NCBI RefSeq assembly: GCF_024662015.1 | Contig: NZ_CP102480.1 | Coordinates: 3,466,501-3,530,500, forward strand | Source of the DNA: Nisaea acidiphila | GTDB taxonomy: Bacteria; Pseudomonadota; Alphaproteobacteria; Thalassobaculales; Thalassobaculaceae | Direction: 5' to 3' | DNA length: 64,000 nucleotides | In this document: positions 53,275-62,036 of the stretch, piece after piece | How positions within the stretch are numbered: position 1 is the first letter of the stretch | How the letters are laid out: each line of letters starts with the position of its first letter | The notes under the pieces: generated by a model | The model's database searches: none | The model's input: the letters and a program-made list of their open reading frames with translations, nothing else | Told to the model about the DNA's origin: nothing | Translations under genes and position numbers: made by a program

Positions 53275-54293
53275 GCGCGGAAAAGAAAACGCCCCTGGTC
53301 TCCATCGAGGATCTGAACGTCAAGTTCGTCAGCCGCGAGGCGACGGTGAATGCGGTGAACGACGTGAACCTGACCCTGAACCATGGCGAGGTGCTTTGCA
53401 TCATCGGCGAATCCGGTTCGGGCAAGAGCGTGAGCATGAAGGCGCTGATGCGCCTGTTGCCGGAACGGCGCTCGAAGATCGCCGGTAAGCTCTCGGTGGA
53501 CGGCCAGGACGTGCTCGCCCTCAAGGGCAAGGAGCTTTCAAAGTTCCGTGGCGGCGAGGCGGCGATGATCTTTCAGGAGCCGATGACGGCGCTCGACCCG
53601 GTCTTCACGATCGGCCACCAGATCGCCGAAACGGTGCGCCGGCATGAGGGCTGTTCCTTCGAACAAGGCCTTGCGCGGGCGCTGGAGCTGCTCGAACTGG
53701 TGAAAGTTCCGTCGGCCGAGCGCCGCCTGAAGGCCTTTCCGCACGAGCTCTCCGGCGGTCTCCGCCAGCGCGCCATGATCGCTCTCGCGCTTTCCTGTCG
53801 GCCGAAGCTTTTGCTCGCGGACGAGCCGACCACGGCGCTGGACGCGACGGTGCAGATCCAGGTGCTGATCCTGATGCGCAAGCTGCAGCAGGAGCTCGGC
53901 ATGGGCATGATCTTCGTGACTCACGATCTCGGAGTTGCGGCCGAGATCGCCGACCGAGTAGCGGTGATGTATGCCGGCCGCATCGTCGAAACCGGTACGG
54001 TGCAGGAAGTCCTGACCGATCCGAAACATCCCTACACCAAGGGCATGCTCTCCTCGACCGTGCACGGGAACATGCGCGGTAAGGATATCGAGGCCATTCC
54101 GGGCAGCCCGCCGGACCTGCGCGCACTGCCGACGGGCTGCAGTTTCGCGCCCCGCTGCCCTAAGGCTGACGAGACCTGCCGGGCGCAGCTTCCGCCCGAG
54201 GTCACGCTTGGACCGGGGCGGGTCGCGCGCTGCCTGAAGCTGGACGACGCGCCGCCCGCGGCGAGGCCGGAGCGGGAGTCCGTACTGGCCTGA
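53271..54293 (+). CDS. ABC transporter ATP-binding protein, DppD/OppD-like
   Basis: 340 residues. Walker A GESGSGKSVS, signature LSGGLRQR, Walker B LLLADEPTTALD, and C-terminal LPTGCSFAPRCPKADETC. It forms the heterodimeric ATPase with the preceding protein. The order binding protein, permease, permease, ATPase, ATPase completes one family-5 importer. Confidence 0.9.
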   Translation: MSAEKKTPLVSIEDLNVKFVSREATVNAVNDVNLTLNHGEVLCIIGESGSGKSVSMKALMRLLPERRSKIAGKLSVDGQDVLALKGKELSKFRGGEAAMIFQEPMTALDPVFTIGHQIAETVRRHEGCSFEQGLARALELLELVKVPSAERRLKAFPHELSGGLRQRAMIALALSCRPKLLLADEPTTALDATVQIQVLILMRKLQQELGMGMIFVTHDLGVAAEIADRVAVMYAGRIVETGTVQEVLTDPKHPYTKGMLSSTVHGNMRGKDIEAIPGSPPDLRALPTGCSFAPRCPKADETCRAQLPPEVTLGPGRVARCLKLDDAPPAARPERESVLA

Positions 54294-54319
54294 CAATCAA
54301 ACCAAAAGGGAGAGTGAAG

Positions 54320-55030
54320 ATGCATGAGATCGCCATACCGCAACGCGTCGTGGACTCCGTTGTCGCTCGCCGCGGCACGGCCCATCCCTTTGCCGATCTC
54401 GATCCGTCCAAGACCGCTCTGATCGTCGTCGATCTGCAGAACGGCTTCATGATGGACGGTGTCGCTCACGCGCTCTGCACCATGGCGCGGGAAATCGTGC
54501 CGAACGTGAACAAGCTCGCCTCCGCAGTGCGGGCGACCGGCGGTCAGGTGTTCTGGATCCAGAACACCCATGACGAATCCTGCCTGGAGAGCTGGTCAAA
54601 CTTGCATGCTATGACTCTGCCCGAGAAGACGGCGAAACGTGTCGAGTCGATGAGCGAGGGGACGGTCGGACACGATCTTTGGGCCGACCTCGACGTCAAA
54701 CTGAACGATACCAAGGTATTCAAATACCGCTACTCCGCCTTCCTTCCCGGTTATTCCGATCTGCCGGACATCCTGCGCGCGCGGGGGCTCGACACGGTTC
54801 TGATCACCGGGACTGTTACGAATGTGTGCTGCGAGTCCTCTGCGCGCGATGCGATGATGATGAACTTCAAGACCATCATGGTGACGGACGGCAACGCCGC
54901 GAACACCGACGAGGAGCACAACAGCTCCCTCGTCAATTTCTACCTCACCTTCGGTGATATCATGAGCACCGAGGAGGTGATCGACTGCCTCAACAAGAAC
55001 GCTGCGGGCGCCCGTTCCGCCGCGGAGTAA
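54320..55030 (+). CDS. Cysteine hydrolase (isochorismatase-like superfamily)
   Basis: 236 residues. The catalytic triad is D38 (IVVDLQNGF), K135 (VFKYRYSAF) and C170 (TVTNVCCES). This superfamily hydrolyses amide C-N bonds of ureidoacrylate, biuret, N-carbamoylsarcosine or nicotinamide as well as isochorismate. The N-terminal HPFADLDPSKTALIVVD style is close to RutB-like ureide hydrolases. The ATG at 54320 is preferred over an earlier GTG because GGGAG lies 7 bases before it. It follows the ABC genes in one operon, suggesting it acts on the imported compound. Confidence 0.82.
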   Translation: MHEIAIPQRVVDSVVARRGTAHPFADLDPSKTALIVVDLQNGFMMDGVAHALCTMAREIVPNVNKLASAVRATGGQVFWIQNTHDESCLESWSNLHAMTLPEKTAKRVESMSEGTVGHDLWADLDVKLNDTKVFKYRYSAFLPGYSDLPDILRARGLDTVLITGTVTNVCCESSARDAMMMNFKTIMVTDGNAANTDEEHNSSLVNFYLTFGDIMSTEEVIDCLNKNAAGARSAAE

Positions 55031-55060
55031 TTCCTTTAGTACCAACCTGATAGGTAAAAG

Positions 55061-56056
55061 ATGAGCAAGCCCAAGGTCGCGGTCATCGGCACCGGCGGAA
55101 CCATTGCGTCGATCGGCAAGACCCCGCTCGACATCCTCGACTACGGCGCCAACAAGAAGATGGTCGGCATCGAGGAGATCCTCGCCATGTTCCCGATCGT
55201 GCACGAGGTCGCGGACGTTGTTCCCGTGCCATACCAGGCGATCCCGAGCCCGTCCGTCGGCTTCAAGGAATGGCGCGACCTGGTGCTGAAGATCGACGAG
55301 CTGGCCAAGGATCCGGATCTCGACGGTATCGTCGTCACCCACGGCACGGCCTCTCTCGAGGAGACCGCCTACGCGCTGCACCTGACCGTGAAGGCGGATA
55401 TTCCGGTCGTCGTGGTCGGCTCCCAGCGGCCGTCGAGCGCGCTCTCGACCGATGCCGGCTTCAACCTTGTGAACGGCATCCGCACGGCAGGCTCTCCGGA
55501 GGCGCAGGGCATGGGCGTGATGACCCTGCTGAACGACGAAATCCAGTGCGCCCGCGAGGTCACCAAGACATCGACCTACCGCATGCAGACCTTCCGCACG
55601 CCCGATTTCGGCTGTCTCGGTCATGCGGACGGAGACGCGGTAGTGTTCTACCGCAAGCCGCTGCGTAAACACGCGCCGGATACCGAGTTCGATATCCGCA
55701 AGATCGATGGCATGCCGCGAGTCGACATCGCCTATGCCTATACCGGATCCGACGGTACCGCCTGCCGCGCCTTTTTGGAGGCAGGAGCCGAGGGGATCGT
55801 CTCCGCCGGTTTCGCACCCGGCTTTTGCGGCCCGGGCGACGAGGCCATCCTGCGCGAGGCGGTAGAGAAGGGCGTCGTGGTCGTGCAATCGACCCGGGCC
55901 GGCAGCGGGCGGACCTTCATGAGCACGAAGATCAAGGAATGCGGCTTCCTGATCGCGGACAACCTCAATCCGCAGAAGGCCCGCATCCTGCTCTCCCTCG
56001 CCCTCACCGTGACCAAGGACCCGGCCGAGATCGCGAGGATCTTCCAAACCTACTGA
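55061..56056 (+). CDS. Asparaginase family hydrolase with altered substrate site
   Basis: 331 residues. The nucleophile T14 (GTGGTIAS), Y28, T96 and K169 (AREVTKT) are present. The motif usually read HGTDTLEET reads HGTASLEET, so the Asp that binds the substrate amino group is Ala97. The usual GSQ segment that binds the carboxylate also seems changed (QAIPSPS). A simple L-asparaginase is therefore doubtful; it may cleave an amide lacking the amino-acid head group. It lies in the operon with a cysteine hydrolase and an ABC importer. Confidence 0.78.
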   Translation: MSKPKVAVIGTGGTIASIGKTPLDILDYGANKKMVGIEEILAMFPIVHEVADVVPVPYQAIPSPSVGFKEWRDLVLKIDELAKDPDLDGIVVTHGTASLEETAYALHLTVKADIPVVVVGSQRPSSALSTDAGFNLVNGIRTAGSPEAQGMGVMTLLNDEIQCAREVTKTSTYRMQTFRTPDFGCLGHADGDAVVFYRKPLRKHAPDTEFDIRKIDGMPRVDIAYAYTGSDGTACRAFLEAGAEGIVSAGFAPGFCGPGDEAILREAVEKGVVVVQSTRAGSGRTFMSTKIKECGFLIADNLNPQKARILLSLALTVTKDPAEIARIFQTY

Positions 56057-56067
56057 CGGGGCGGGCG

Positions 56068-56985
56068 ATGTCTTCGGATCCCGCACCGGCCTTGCCCGCG
56101 CGTGTCGTCGATCCGGACGCGCGCACGGGCATTCTGCTGACCATCCTCGGATTGATCCTGTTCTCGGTTCTGAACGGGGTGGTGAAGGCGCAGACCGAGA
56201 TTTTTCCGGTCGTGCAGATCATGTTCTTCCGCAACGCTTTCGCGCTGCTGCCGCTGGCCCTCTTCATCGGCTTGACGGCCGGCTGGAAATCCGTCCGGAC
56301 TGAACGTCCCGCCCTGCATCTGCTGCATGCCTTTCTGGTCAGCGGCGCGATCGGCTTCATCTTCCTCGGTTACAATGCCCTGCCTCTGGCGGACGCAACG
56401 GCGATCAATTTCGCGGCGCCCTTGGTGGTGTGCGTGCTCTCCGTGCCGCTGCTGAAGGAACCGGTCGGGCCGCTCAAATGGTTCGCGGTGCTGATTGGCT
56501 TCGCCGGCGTGATGATCATGGTGCGGCCGGGCGGGGATGTGATCCGCGAGGGGGCGATCTACAGCTTCTCCGGCACGGTAATGAGCGCCGGCGGGCTGTT
56601 GCTGGCGCGCCATCTCAGCCGGTTCGACGCGACGACGACGATCGTCTTTCTCTTCATGGCGCTCTCCTCGGCCATGATGCTGCCGCTGCTCTTCTTCTTC
56701 TGGGTGACGCCGACGCCGCTGCAGCTCGCCGGGCTGGTTGCCATGGGGATCGCGTCCGGAGTTGCGCAATACATGACCACGCGGGCTCTGTTCCACGCGT
56801 CTGCCGCGACGATCGCGCCGCTCGGCTACACGAAGATGATCTGGGCCCTGCTGATCGGCTATTTCGCCTTCGGCGATTGGCCGGCGCCGGTGGTGCTTGC
56901 CGGCGCCGGCCTGGTGCTGCTCAGTACCTGGGTGGTTTATCGCAGGGAAACCGTTTCCTCCCAACGCAGACCCGCCGCAGAGTGA
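56068..56985 (+). CDS. EamA family DMT transporter (copy 1)
   Basis: 305 residues with ten hydrophobic helices in two EamA repeats (NGVVKAQTEIFPVVQIMFFR; DATAINFAAPLVVCVLSVPL). DMT proteins usually export or facilitate movement of small metabolites. It is the last gene of the ABC/amide operon, and its stop abuts the convergent amidase stop. A second DMT gene of similar type is at 58765, suggesting both move products or substrates of the same pathway. Confidence 0.83.
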   Translation: MSSDPAPALPARVVDPDARTGILLTILGLILFSVLNGVVKAQTEIFPVVQIMFFRNAFALLPLALFIGLTAGWKSVRTERPALHLLHAFLVSGAIGFIFLGYNALPLADATAINFAAPLVVCVLSVPLLKEPVGPLKWFAVLIGFAGVMIMVRPGGDVIREGAIYSFSGTVMSAGGLLLARHLSRFDATTTIVFLFMALSSAMMLPLLFFFWVTPTPLQLAGLVAMGIASGVAQYMTTRALFHASAATIAPLGYTKMIWALLIGYFAFGDWPAPVVLAGAGLVLLSTWVVYRRETVSSQRRPAAE

Positions 56986-58407
56986 TCACTCCGCGGCGAG
57001 AGCCCCGTCCGCGCTCAGCGGGGGACGCCGACTGCGCCAGTCGCTTGCCCGCTCGTAGGCGGCGCCGACGCGAAACACCATGGCTTCGTCGAAGGGTTTG
57101 CCGACCACCTGGAGCGAGATTGGCAAGCCGTCTGAGGTGAAGCCGCAGCAGACGGACATGGCCGGGCTGCCGGTCACGTTGAACGGCACGGTCATGTAAC
57201 CCGAGAGCGCCAGCGGATCGTTCGGCTGGGCATCGAAACGACCGGCCGGAAGCGAGGTCGCGGGCGCGATCACGGCATCGTACCTGCCGAACATCTCGGC
57301 ATTGAACTGCATGGTCATCTCGCGGCGCATGCGCAGGGCCTCGACATAGTCGGACCCGCGCACGAAGGCACCGGCCATCAGCCGTTCGCGTGTCGGCCTG
57401 CCGTAGAGCTCCGGGCGTTCCTGCAGGTCCTTCTCGTGGATCGCGTAGCATTCCGAGAGGATGATCATCCGGCCGCAGGCATGAAAGATCTCGTGCGATG
57501 GCAGGGTGACCTCTTCGACCGTCGCGCCGTCGGCGCGAAGCGTGTCCAGCGCCTCCCTGAGTGCCGCGCGGATCTCCGGATGGGTATGCTCGTCCTCGTC
57601 GAGCCAGTTTGCGACATAACCGATATTAAGGCCCTTCACGCCATCCTTGAGGCCCGCGCTGTAGTCGGAGACCGGAACGTCGGCAGAGGCGGGGTCGAGG
57701 GGATCGAACCCGGCCATTGCCTGCAGCGAGATCGCGGAATCCTCGACGTTCCAGCTGAGCGGGCCGCAATGGTCCATGGTGAAGGAGAGCGGGAAGACGC
57801 CACGCCGGCTGACCCGCCCGTAGGTCGGCTTGATGCCGACCGTGCCGCAATAGGCCGCCGGACCGCGGATCGAGCCACCTGTGTCGGAGCCGAGTGCCAT
57901 CCGGGCCATTCCCGCGGCGACGGCGGCGCCGGAGCCGGAGGAGGAACCGCCCGGCACATGCTCGATATTCCAGGGATTTCGAGCCGGCGGGAAAAGCGTC
58001 TCCTCGCTCGGTCCGCCAGTGGCGAATTCGATGGTGGCGCATTTGCCGAGCAGCACGGCGCCGCCGTCGAGCAGTTTCTGTACCGAATGGGCGTTGCTCT
58101 CGGGAACCACGTCCGGCCGCAGTTTCGACTGGCAGGAGGTCAGGATGCCCGCGGTGTCGTAGATATCCTTGGCGCCGAACGGAATACCGTGCATCGGGCC
58201 GAGGTCGGTGCCGGCCATCAGCTCTTCCTCGGCCTTCTGCGCGCGTTCCAGCGCTAGCTCGGCTGTGACCGTATTGAAGGCCCTGACGGTTCCGTTGAGC
58301 TCGGAAATGCGGTCCAGCGCATCCTTCGTTGCCTCCACCGGCGAGAGGGAGCGGTCGCGGTAGGCCTTTCCGAGCTCTGCGATGGAGAGTTCCTTGATGT
58401 CTGACAT
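56986..58407 (-). CDS. Amidase signature enzyme, AtzE-like (copy 2)
   Basis: 473 residues with an intact Ser-cisSer-Lys triad: GAKDIYDTAG, GGSSSGSGAAVAAG and SDTGGSIRGPAAYCG. It is very similar to copy 1 (46346), sharing IGIKPTYGRVSRRGVFPLS-type stretches with only a few changes. Its AtzG-like partner is encoded 10 bases upstream. Two copies could have different substrates or be used in sequence. The enzyme is predicted cytoplasmic. Confidence 0.85.
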   Translation of the reverse strand: MSDIKELSIAELGKAYRDRSLSPVEATKDALDRISELNGTVRAFNTVTAELALERAQKAEEELMAGTDLGPMHGIPFGAKDIYDTAGILTSCQSKLRPDVVPESNAHSVQKLLDGGAVLLGKCATIEFATGGPSEETLFPPARNPWNIEHVPGGSSSGSGAAVAAGMARMALGSDTGGSIRGPAAYCGTVGIKPTYGRVSRRGVFPLSFTMDHCGPLSWNVEDSAISLQAMAGFDPLDPASADVPVSDYSAGLKDGVKGLNIGYVANWLDEDEHTHPEIRAALREALDTLRADGATVEEVTLPSHEIFHACGRMIILSECYAIHEKDLQERPELYGRPTRERLMAGAFVRGSDYVEALRMRREMTMQFNAEMFGRYDAVIAPATSLPAGRFDAQPNDPLALSGYMTVPFNVTGSPAMSVCCGFTSDGLPISLQVVGKPFDEAMVFRVGAAYERASDWRSRRPPLSADGALAAE

Positions 58408-58417
58408 GGCGGGGCTC

Positions 58418-58630
58418 CTACCGGCTCTCGATCACGCGCGTGATCGTCTCGAGGAAGTAGGCGTTCGAGGGCTCCAGCGTTGCCGGGCGCGGCCGGTTAC
58501 GGACCATCTCCGACCATTCCAGAACATTCCTGTAAGTGTTGAGCATGGTGTCTTCGCGATCCGCCGGGATCTTCAGTCCGGCGCGCGTGATCACGGCGTC
58601 GTATTGCTGCTTTATCGCTGCATCGTCCAT
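58418..58630 (-). CDS. AtzG-like small amidase partner (copy 2)
   Basis: 70 residues, same length as copy 1. The segment KIPADREDTMLNTYRNVLEW aligns with TLPADREQAIFEGYKGLRAM of copy 1, showing a shared LPADRE core. It is the first gene of the copy-2 amidase unit and has an ATTGGATACAAT element 55-66 bases upstream. Confidence 0.72.
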   Translation of the reverse strand: MDDAAIKQQYDAVITRAGLKIPADREDTMLNTYRNVLEWSEMVRNRPRPATLEPSNAYFLETITRVIESR

Positions 58631-58684
58631 CGGTGAAGCCTCGTTCTGCCTTGTTTCTTTCGAAAAAGGCTATCAAAGCTTCAA

Positions 58685-58696
58685 ATTGGATACAAT
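58685..58696 (-). promoter_or_regulatory. ATTGGATACAAT element, site 3
   Basis: ATTGGATACAAT (plus-strand reading), identical to site 2. A weaker copy, TTTGGATGCAAA, lies at 58714-58725 with 29-bp spacing. Both sit in the promoter region of the copy-2 AtzG/amidase unit. The 58631-58764 gap has no gene. Confidence 0.65.
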
Positions 58697-58764
58697 CTGA
58701 GGGCTGTGTCTATTTTGGATGCAAATGGCTGGCGAGTCGGAACGAAACGGGTCCTCGCGAAGCG

Positions 58765-59757
58765 CTAGGCCTTGCGCTCCGCAGCCCGTTTTTCGGCCCG
58801 GACGGTGTAGAGCGAGGTCGCGATGATCAGTCCCGCGCCGGCTGCCGTCGCGATGTCCGGTATTTCGCCGAAAATGATGAAGCCTATCAGGGCGGCGAAG
58901 ACCAGCCGGGTATAGTCCATGGGGGCGACCGCGGAAGCTTCGCCTTCCTTGAAGCCTTGAATGTTGGAGAGCTGACCGAACACGGACAGGACCCCGATCG
59001 CGGCCATGACCAGCCATTCGCGCGGGCTTGGGGTGACCCAGTAGGCGATCGTCGGAGGTATCATGATCAGTCCGACCAGAATGGCCTGGTAGCTCAGGAT
59101 CGTCACCGAGCGGTCGAACTGCGAGACCTTGCGGATGATGACCATTACGGCCGCCGCCGAGGCGGCTCCGGCGACGGCGAAGACGGAATAGAGATTGAAC
59201 CCCTCCGGGCCGGGTTGAACCATCACCAAAACGCCGGCGAACCCGATCAGGACGGCGAACCAGCGCCGGGGGCCTGCGACCTCACTCAACAGAAAGAGGG
59301 CGAAGATCGTCACGAACAGGCTTTTGGCGAAGCCAAGCGCCGTCGCTTCCGCAAGCGGCAGGTGAACGACCGCTGTGAATCCGCAGGTCATGGCGATCAC
59401 CGCGAACAGGACGCGGGCAAGATGGAGCGGTACATGGTTGGTTTTCAGAATGCCCGGAAAGCCGGAAATCAGGATCGGCATGACCGTGCAGGTCATTACG
59501 ATTTGCCGGAAGAGCAGGATCTGTACGACCGGGATTGTATCACCGATAGATTTGATCAGCGCCGTCATGACGGTGAAGAACAGCCCTGCAATCACCACCC
59601 AAATCGCGCCGCGAGCATTGCCGGGCAGGGCCCGGAACGGGGCCGAAACCGGTTTCAGTATGGTGTCGAGAATTCCGGATAACCGGTTGAAGACAGATCG
59701 TGTCGACGCTAAAAGCCCCGTTGCCGGGGCGGAGGGTTTCTCTGGTTCGCTGACCAC
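58765..59757 (-). CDS. EamA family DMT transporter (copy 2)
   Basis: 330 residues from a GTG at 59757 that follows AAGGA by 9 bases; an upstream extension of the open frame is unsupported. Ten helices in two EamA repeats (IKSIGDTIPVVQILLFRQIV; EATALGFAKSLFVTIFALFL). It is divergent from the GntR gene and has an ATTGGATTCAAT element upstream, so it probably belongs to the same regulon as the amidase genes. Confidence 0.82.
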   Translation of the reverse strand: MVSEPEKPSAPATGLLASTRSVFNRLSGILDTILKPVSAPFRALPGNARGAIWVVIAGLFFTVMTALIKSIGDTIPVVQILLFRQIVMTCTVMPILISGFPGILKTNHVPLHLARVLFAVIAMTCGFTAVVHLPLAEATALGFAKSLFVTIFALFLLSEVAGPRRWFAVLIGFAGVLVMVQPGPEGFNLYSVFAVAGAASAAAVMVIIRKVSQFDRSVTILSYQAILVGLIMIPPTIAYWVTPSPREWLVMAAIGVLSVFGQLSNIQGFKEGEASAVAPMDYTRLVFAALIGFIIFGEIPDIATAAGAGLIIATSLYTVRAEKRAAERKA

Positions 59758-59835
59758 TTGAATGGGTCCTTGCTGGCGCGTGCCGGGTCTCGAGGATGCG
59801 GAGACAAGAATAGTTCGCCGGGCGCGGCGTGTGAA

Positions 59836-59847
59836 ATTGGATTCAAT
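59836..59847 (-). promoter_or_regulatory. ATTGGATTCAAT element, site 4
   Basis: 11 of 12 matches to the shared element. It lies 79-90 bases before the DMT start and 206-217 bases before the GntR start, in the 296-base divergent gap (59758-60053), which shows no gene. Confidence 0.6.
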
Positions 59848-60053
59848 CTTCGCAGAAATGTCCTCTAGCTGTCTACCTCCGGAGGCCGTGCTGTGATATA
59901 GTCTCGCGCGCGAACCGAAATTTCGGCGCGATGGGAGAAATGCGAAACACCGTCTGCGCAAGCGGCGGCCGGGAAGTGCGGTTAAGCAAGAGTGCATTAA
60001 ACGAAAAGGCATTGGCGCCATCGGCCCGTGCCGAATGCGACTAGGGTGAATGA

Positions 60054-60770
60054 ATGTCAACTCGCGGTCAGTCGGTCGTGCGCTCCCTGCGGGACAGGGT
60101 GCTGGACGGTCAGTACGCGCCGGGCGCGCGTCTCAACGAAATCGAGATATCCAATTCGCTGAACGTATCGCGGACTCCGGTCCGTGCGGCGCTCGCGATC
60201 CTCGCGGCCGAGGGGTTGCTCGATTACGTGCCGAACAGCGGCTACGTGGTCCGGAGCTACACGGTGCAGGATATCGAGGGCGTCTATGCCGCGCGGTCGG
60301 TGCTGGAGGGTCTCGCCGCCAGAACCGTCGCGGAGAAAGGGCTGTCGGACAGCGCCCGCGGGCTGCTGCACAAGAACCTGTCCGAAACCGAAGCTTTGCT
60401 TAATTACTCCGATTGGTCGGACGAGGTGCGCGACGCCTGGGCTCGGCTCAACGAGGAGTTCCACGAGGCGATCTTCGCCGATGCGGGTAACCGGCATCTG
60501 AGCGAGTTGATCGGCAAGTCCCGTTCGATCCCTTTGCTCAAGGGGGTCAAGTTTCGCTGGCATGACCTCGAGACACTGGCCACGTCCTTTGCCGATCACG
60601 CCGAGTTGTTCGACGCGATCGCCAACGGGCAGGGATCGAGGGCGGAGTATCTCGCGCGGGAGCATGTCTACCAAGCCGGCCGCCGGCTGATCGCGAACTG
60701 GCGCAGGGCAGGTGCGGATACGGCGTCTTCTGGGCGCCGTCCGGCCCGAAGGGTATCTCGCGCCGCCTGA
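60054..60770 (+). CDS. GntR family regulator, FCD subgroup
   Basis: 238 residues. Winged helix (EIEISNSLNVSRTPVRAALAIL) followed by an FCD domain with ligands in NEEFHEAIF and DHAELFDAI and a terminal REHVYQAGRRL. The last ~25 residues are basic and low in complexity. FCD-type GntR dimers bind short dyads such as ATTGTATACAAT, which matches the four elements noted here. It is the probable repressor or sensor of the amide system. Confidence 0.86.
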   Translation: MSTRGQSVVRSLRDRVLDGQYAPGARLNEIEISNSLNVSRTPVRAALAILAAEGLLDYVPNSGYVVRSYTVQDIEGVYAARSVLEGLAARTVAEKGLSDSARGLLHKNLSETEALLNYSDWSDEVRDAWARLNEEFHEAIFADAGNRHLSELIGKSRSIPLLKGVKFRWHDLETLATSFADHAELFDAIANGQGSRAEYLAREHVYQAGRRLIANWRRAGADTASSGRRPARRVSRAA

Positions 60771-60914
60771 GCGTGCAGCTCAAACGCATGAGGCGGGGGG
60801 CGCCAAGCCCAATGTCCGTTTTTTAGCCAGAAACACGCGCCATTCTGCAAAATTAATAGGCATGGCGGGATTGCCTCGCAGCCGTTCTCCCGGATTCCGC
60901 TGCGCTTGCGGGCA

Positions 60915-60930
60915 TGGCATGCATATTGCT
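60915..60930 (+). promoter_or_regulatory. Sigma-54-type promoter of the polyamine-type ABC operon
   Basis: TGGCATG-CATA-TTGCT: GG and GC are exactly 10 bases apart and the sequence matches the promoter at 48431 in all fixed positions. Predicted start is near 60941, 44 bases before the GTG of the ATPase gene. The rest of the 60771-60984 gap has no gene. Confidence 0.65.
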
Positions 60931-60984
60931 GTTCCATGATCGAATGTTGCGCCGCAGCAAAAACGCTGATCGGGGAGACAAGGC

Positions 60985-62013
60985 GTGGTGCGCACCGGTG
61001 GTGAAATCGAGCTTGTTGGCCTGACCAAACGCTACGGATCCGTCGAGGCCGTGAAGGCGATCGATGTGAGAATCCCGGAGGACAGCTATTGCTGTCTGCT
61101 GGGGCCGTCCGGCTGCGGCAAGACCACGACGCTGCGCATGATCGCCGGGCACGAGAGTGTCTCGGAGGGGGATATCCTGATCGGCGGCGCGAACGTCTCC
61201 GACCTGATGCCGGCCAAGCGCGGCACGGCGATGATGTTCCAGAGCTATGCCCTGTTTCCTCATCTGAATTGCGCCGAGAATGTCGCCTTCAGTCTGAAGA
61301 TGCGCGGTATGGGCAAGAGCGAGCGGCGTGAGACCGCGATGGAATATCTGGCGCTGGTCGAGATGGACCAGCACGCCGAGCGCCTTCCCTCGCAGCTATC
61401 CGGCGGACAGCAGCAGCGTGTAGCACTGGCCCGCGCGCTGGTGACGAAACCTGATGTCCTGCTGCTCGACGAACCGCTTTCGGCCCTCGACCCGTTCCTG
61501 CGCATTCGCATGCGCGAGGAATTGAAGCGTCTGCAGTCCGAACTCGGCATCAGCTTCATCCACGTCACTCACAGCCAGGAAGAGGCGATGGCGCTTGCCG
61601 ATCTGGTGGTCGTCATGAATGACGGCCGCATCGAGCAGGCGGCGCCTCCGCGCGAAGTTTTCGAGAAACCCGCGAGTGTCTTCGTCGCCCGCTTCATCGG
61701 GGGACATAACGTGATGAGCGGAGCGATTGCCGGCGAGGATCCGGCGAGTTCGGTCGCGATCCGGGCCGACAGGGTAAGCCTTTCCCGCGCCGGGGGCGCC
61801 ATCGGCGACGGCAGTCACAGCGTCGAGGCGAAGATCGCCGCCATTGAATATCTCGGGCTCTGGGCGAAGCTGCGACTCGATGCGCCGGAACTTCAGGATT
61901 TCACCGTGTCCCTGCCGGATTCCCAGTTCTTCGCGGAAGGCTTCCGGGTGGGTGAGAGCGTCACCGCGTCATGGCGTTCTACCGATCTGCACCGGCTGAG
62001 TGCCGATCGGTAG
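60985..62013 (+). CDS. potA: ABC transporter ATP-binding protein, PotA-like
   Basis: 342 residues from a GTG start. Walker A GPSGCGKTTT, signature LSGGQQQR, Walker B VLLLDEPLSALD, H-loop in VTHSQEEAMALAD, and a C-terminal TOBE-type regulatory region. This is the ATPase type of polyamine or opine importers. It precedes the binding protein by 23 bases. Confidence 0.88.
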   Translation: MVRTGGEIELVGLTKRYGSVEAVKAIDVRIPEDSYCCLLGPSGCGKTTTLRMIAGHESVSEGDILIGGANVSDLMPAKRGTAMMFQSYALFPHLNCAENVAFSLKMRGMGKSERRETAMEYLALVEMDQHAERLPSQLSGGQQQRVALARALVTKPDVLLLDEPLSALDPFLRIRMREELKRLQSELGISFIHVTHSQEEAMALADLVVVMNDGRIEQAAPPREVFEKPASVFVARFIGGHNVMSGAIAGEDPASSVAIRADRVSLSRAGGAIGDGSHSVEAKIAAIEYLGLWAKLRLDAPELQDFTVSLPDSQFFAEGFRVGESVTASWRSTDLHRLSADR

Positions 62014-62036
62014 GACATCAAAAGAGGAGGCTTCAG

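Noticed and set aside
55061-56056. Naming the asparaginase-family gene ansA or ansB
   Set aside because: The substrate-binding Asp is replaced by Ala, so asparagine as substrate is not supported.
60846-60862. Possible NtrC site (TGC-N11-GCA) upstream of the second sigma-54-type promoter
   Set aside because: Only the outer bases fit the NtrC consensus and several inner positions mismatch; not good enough to claim.
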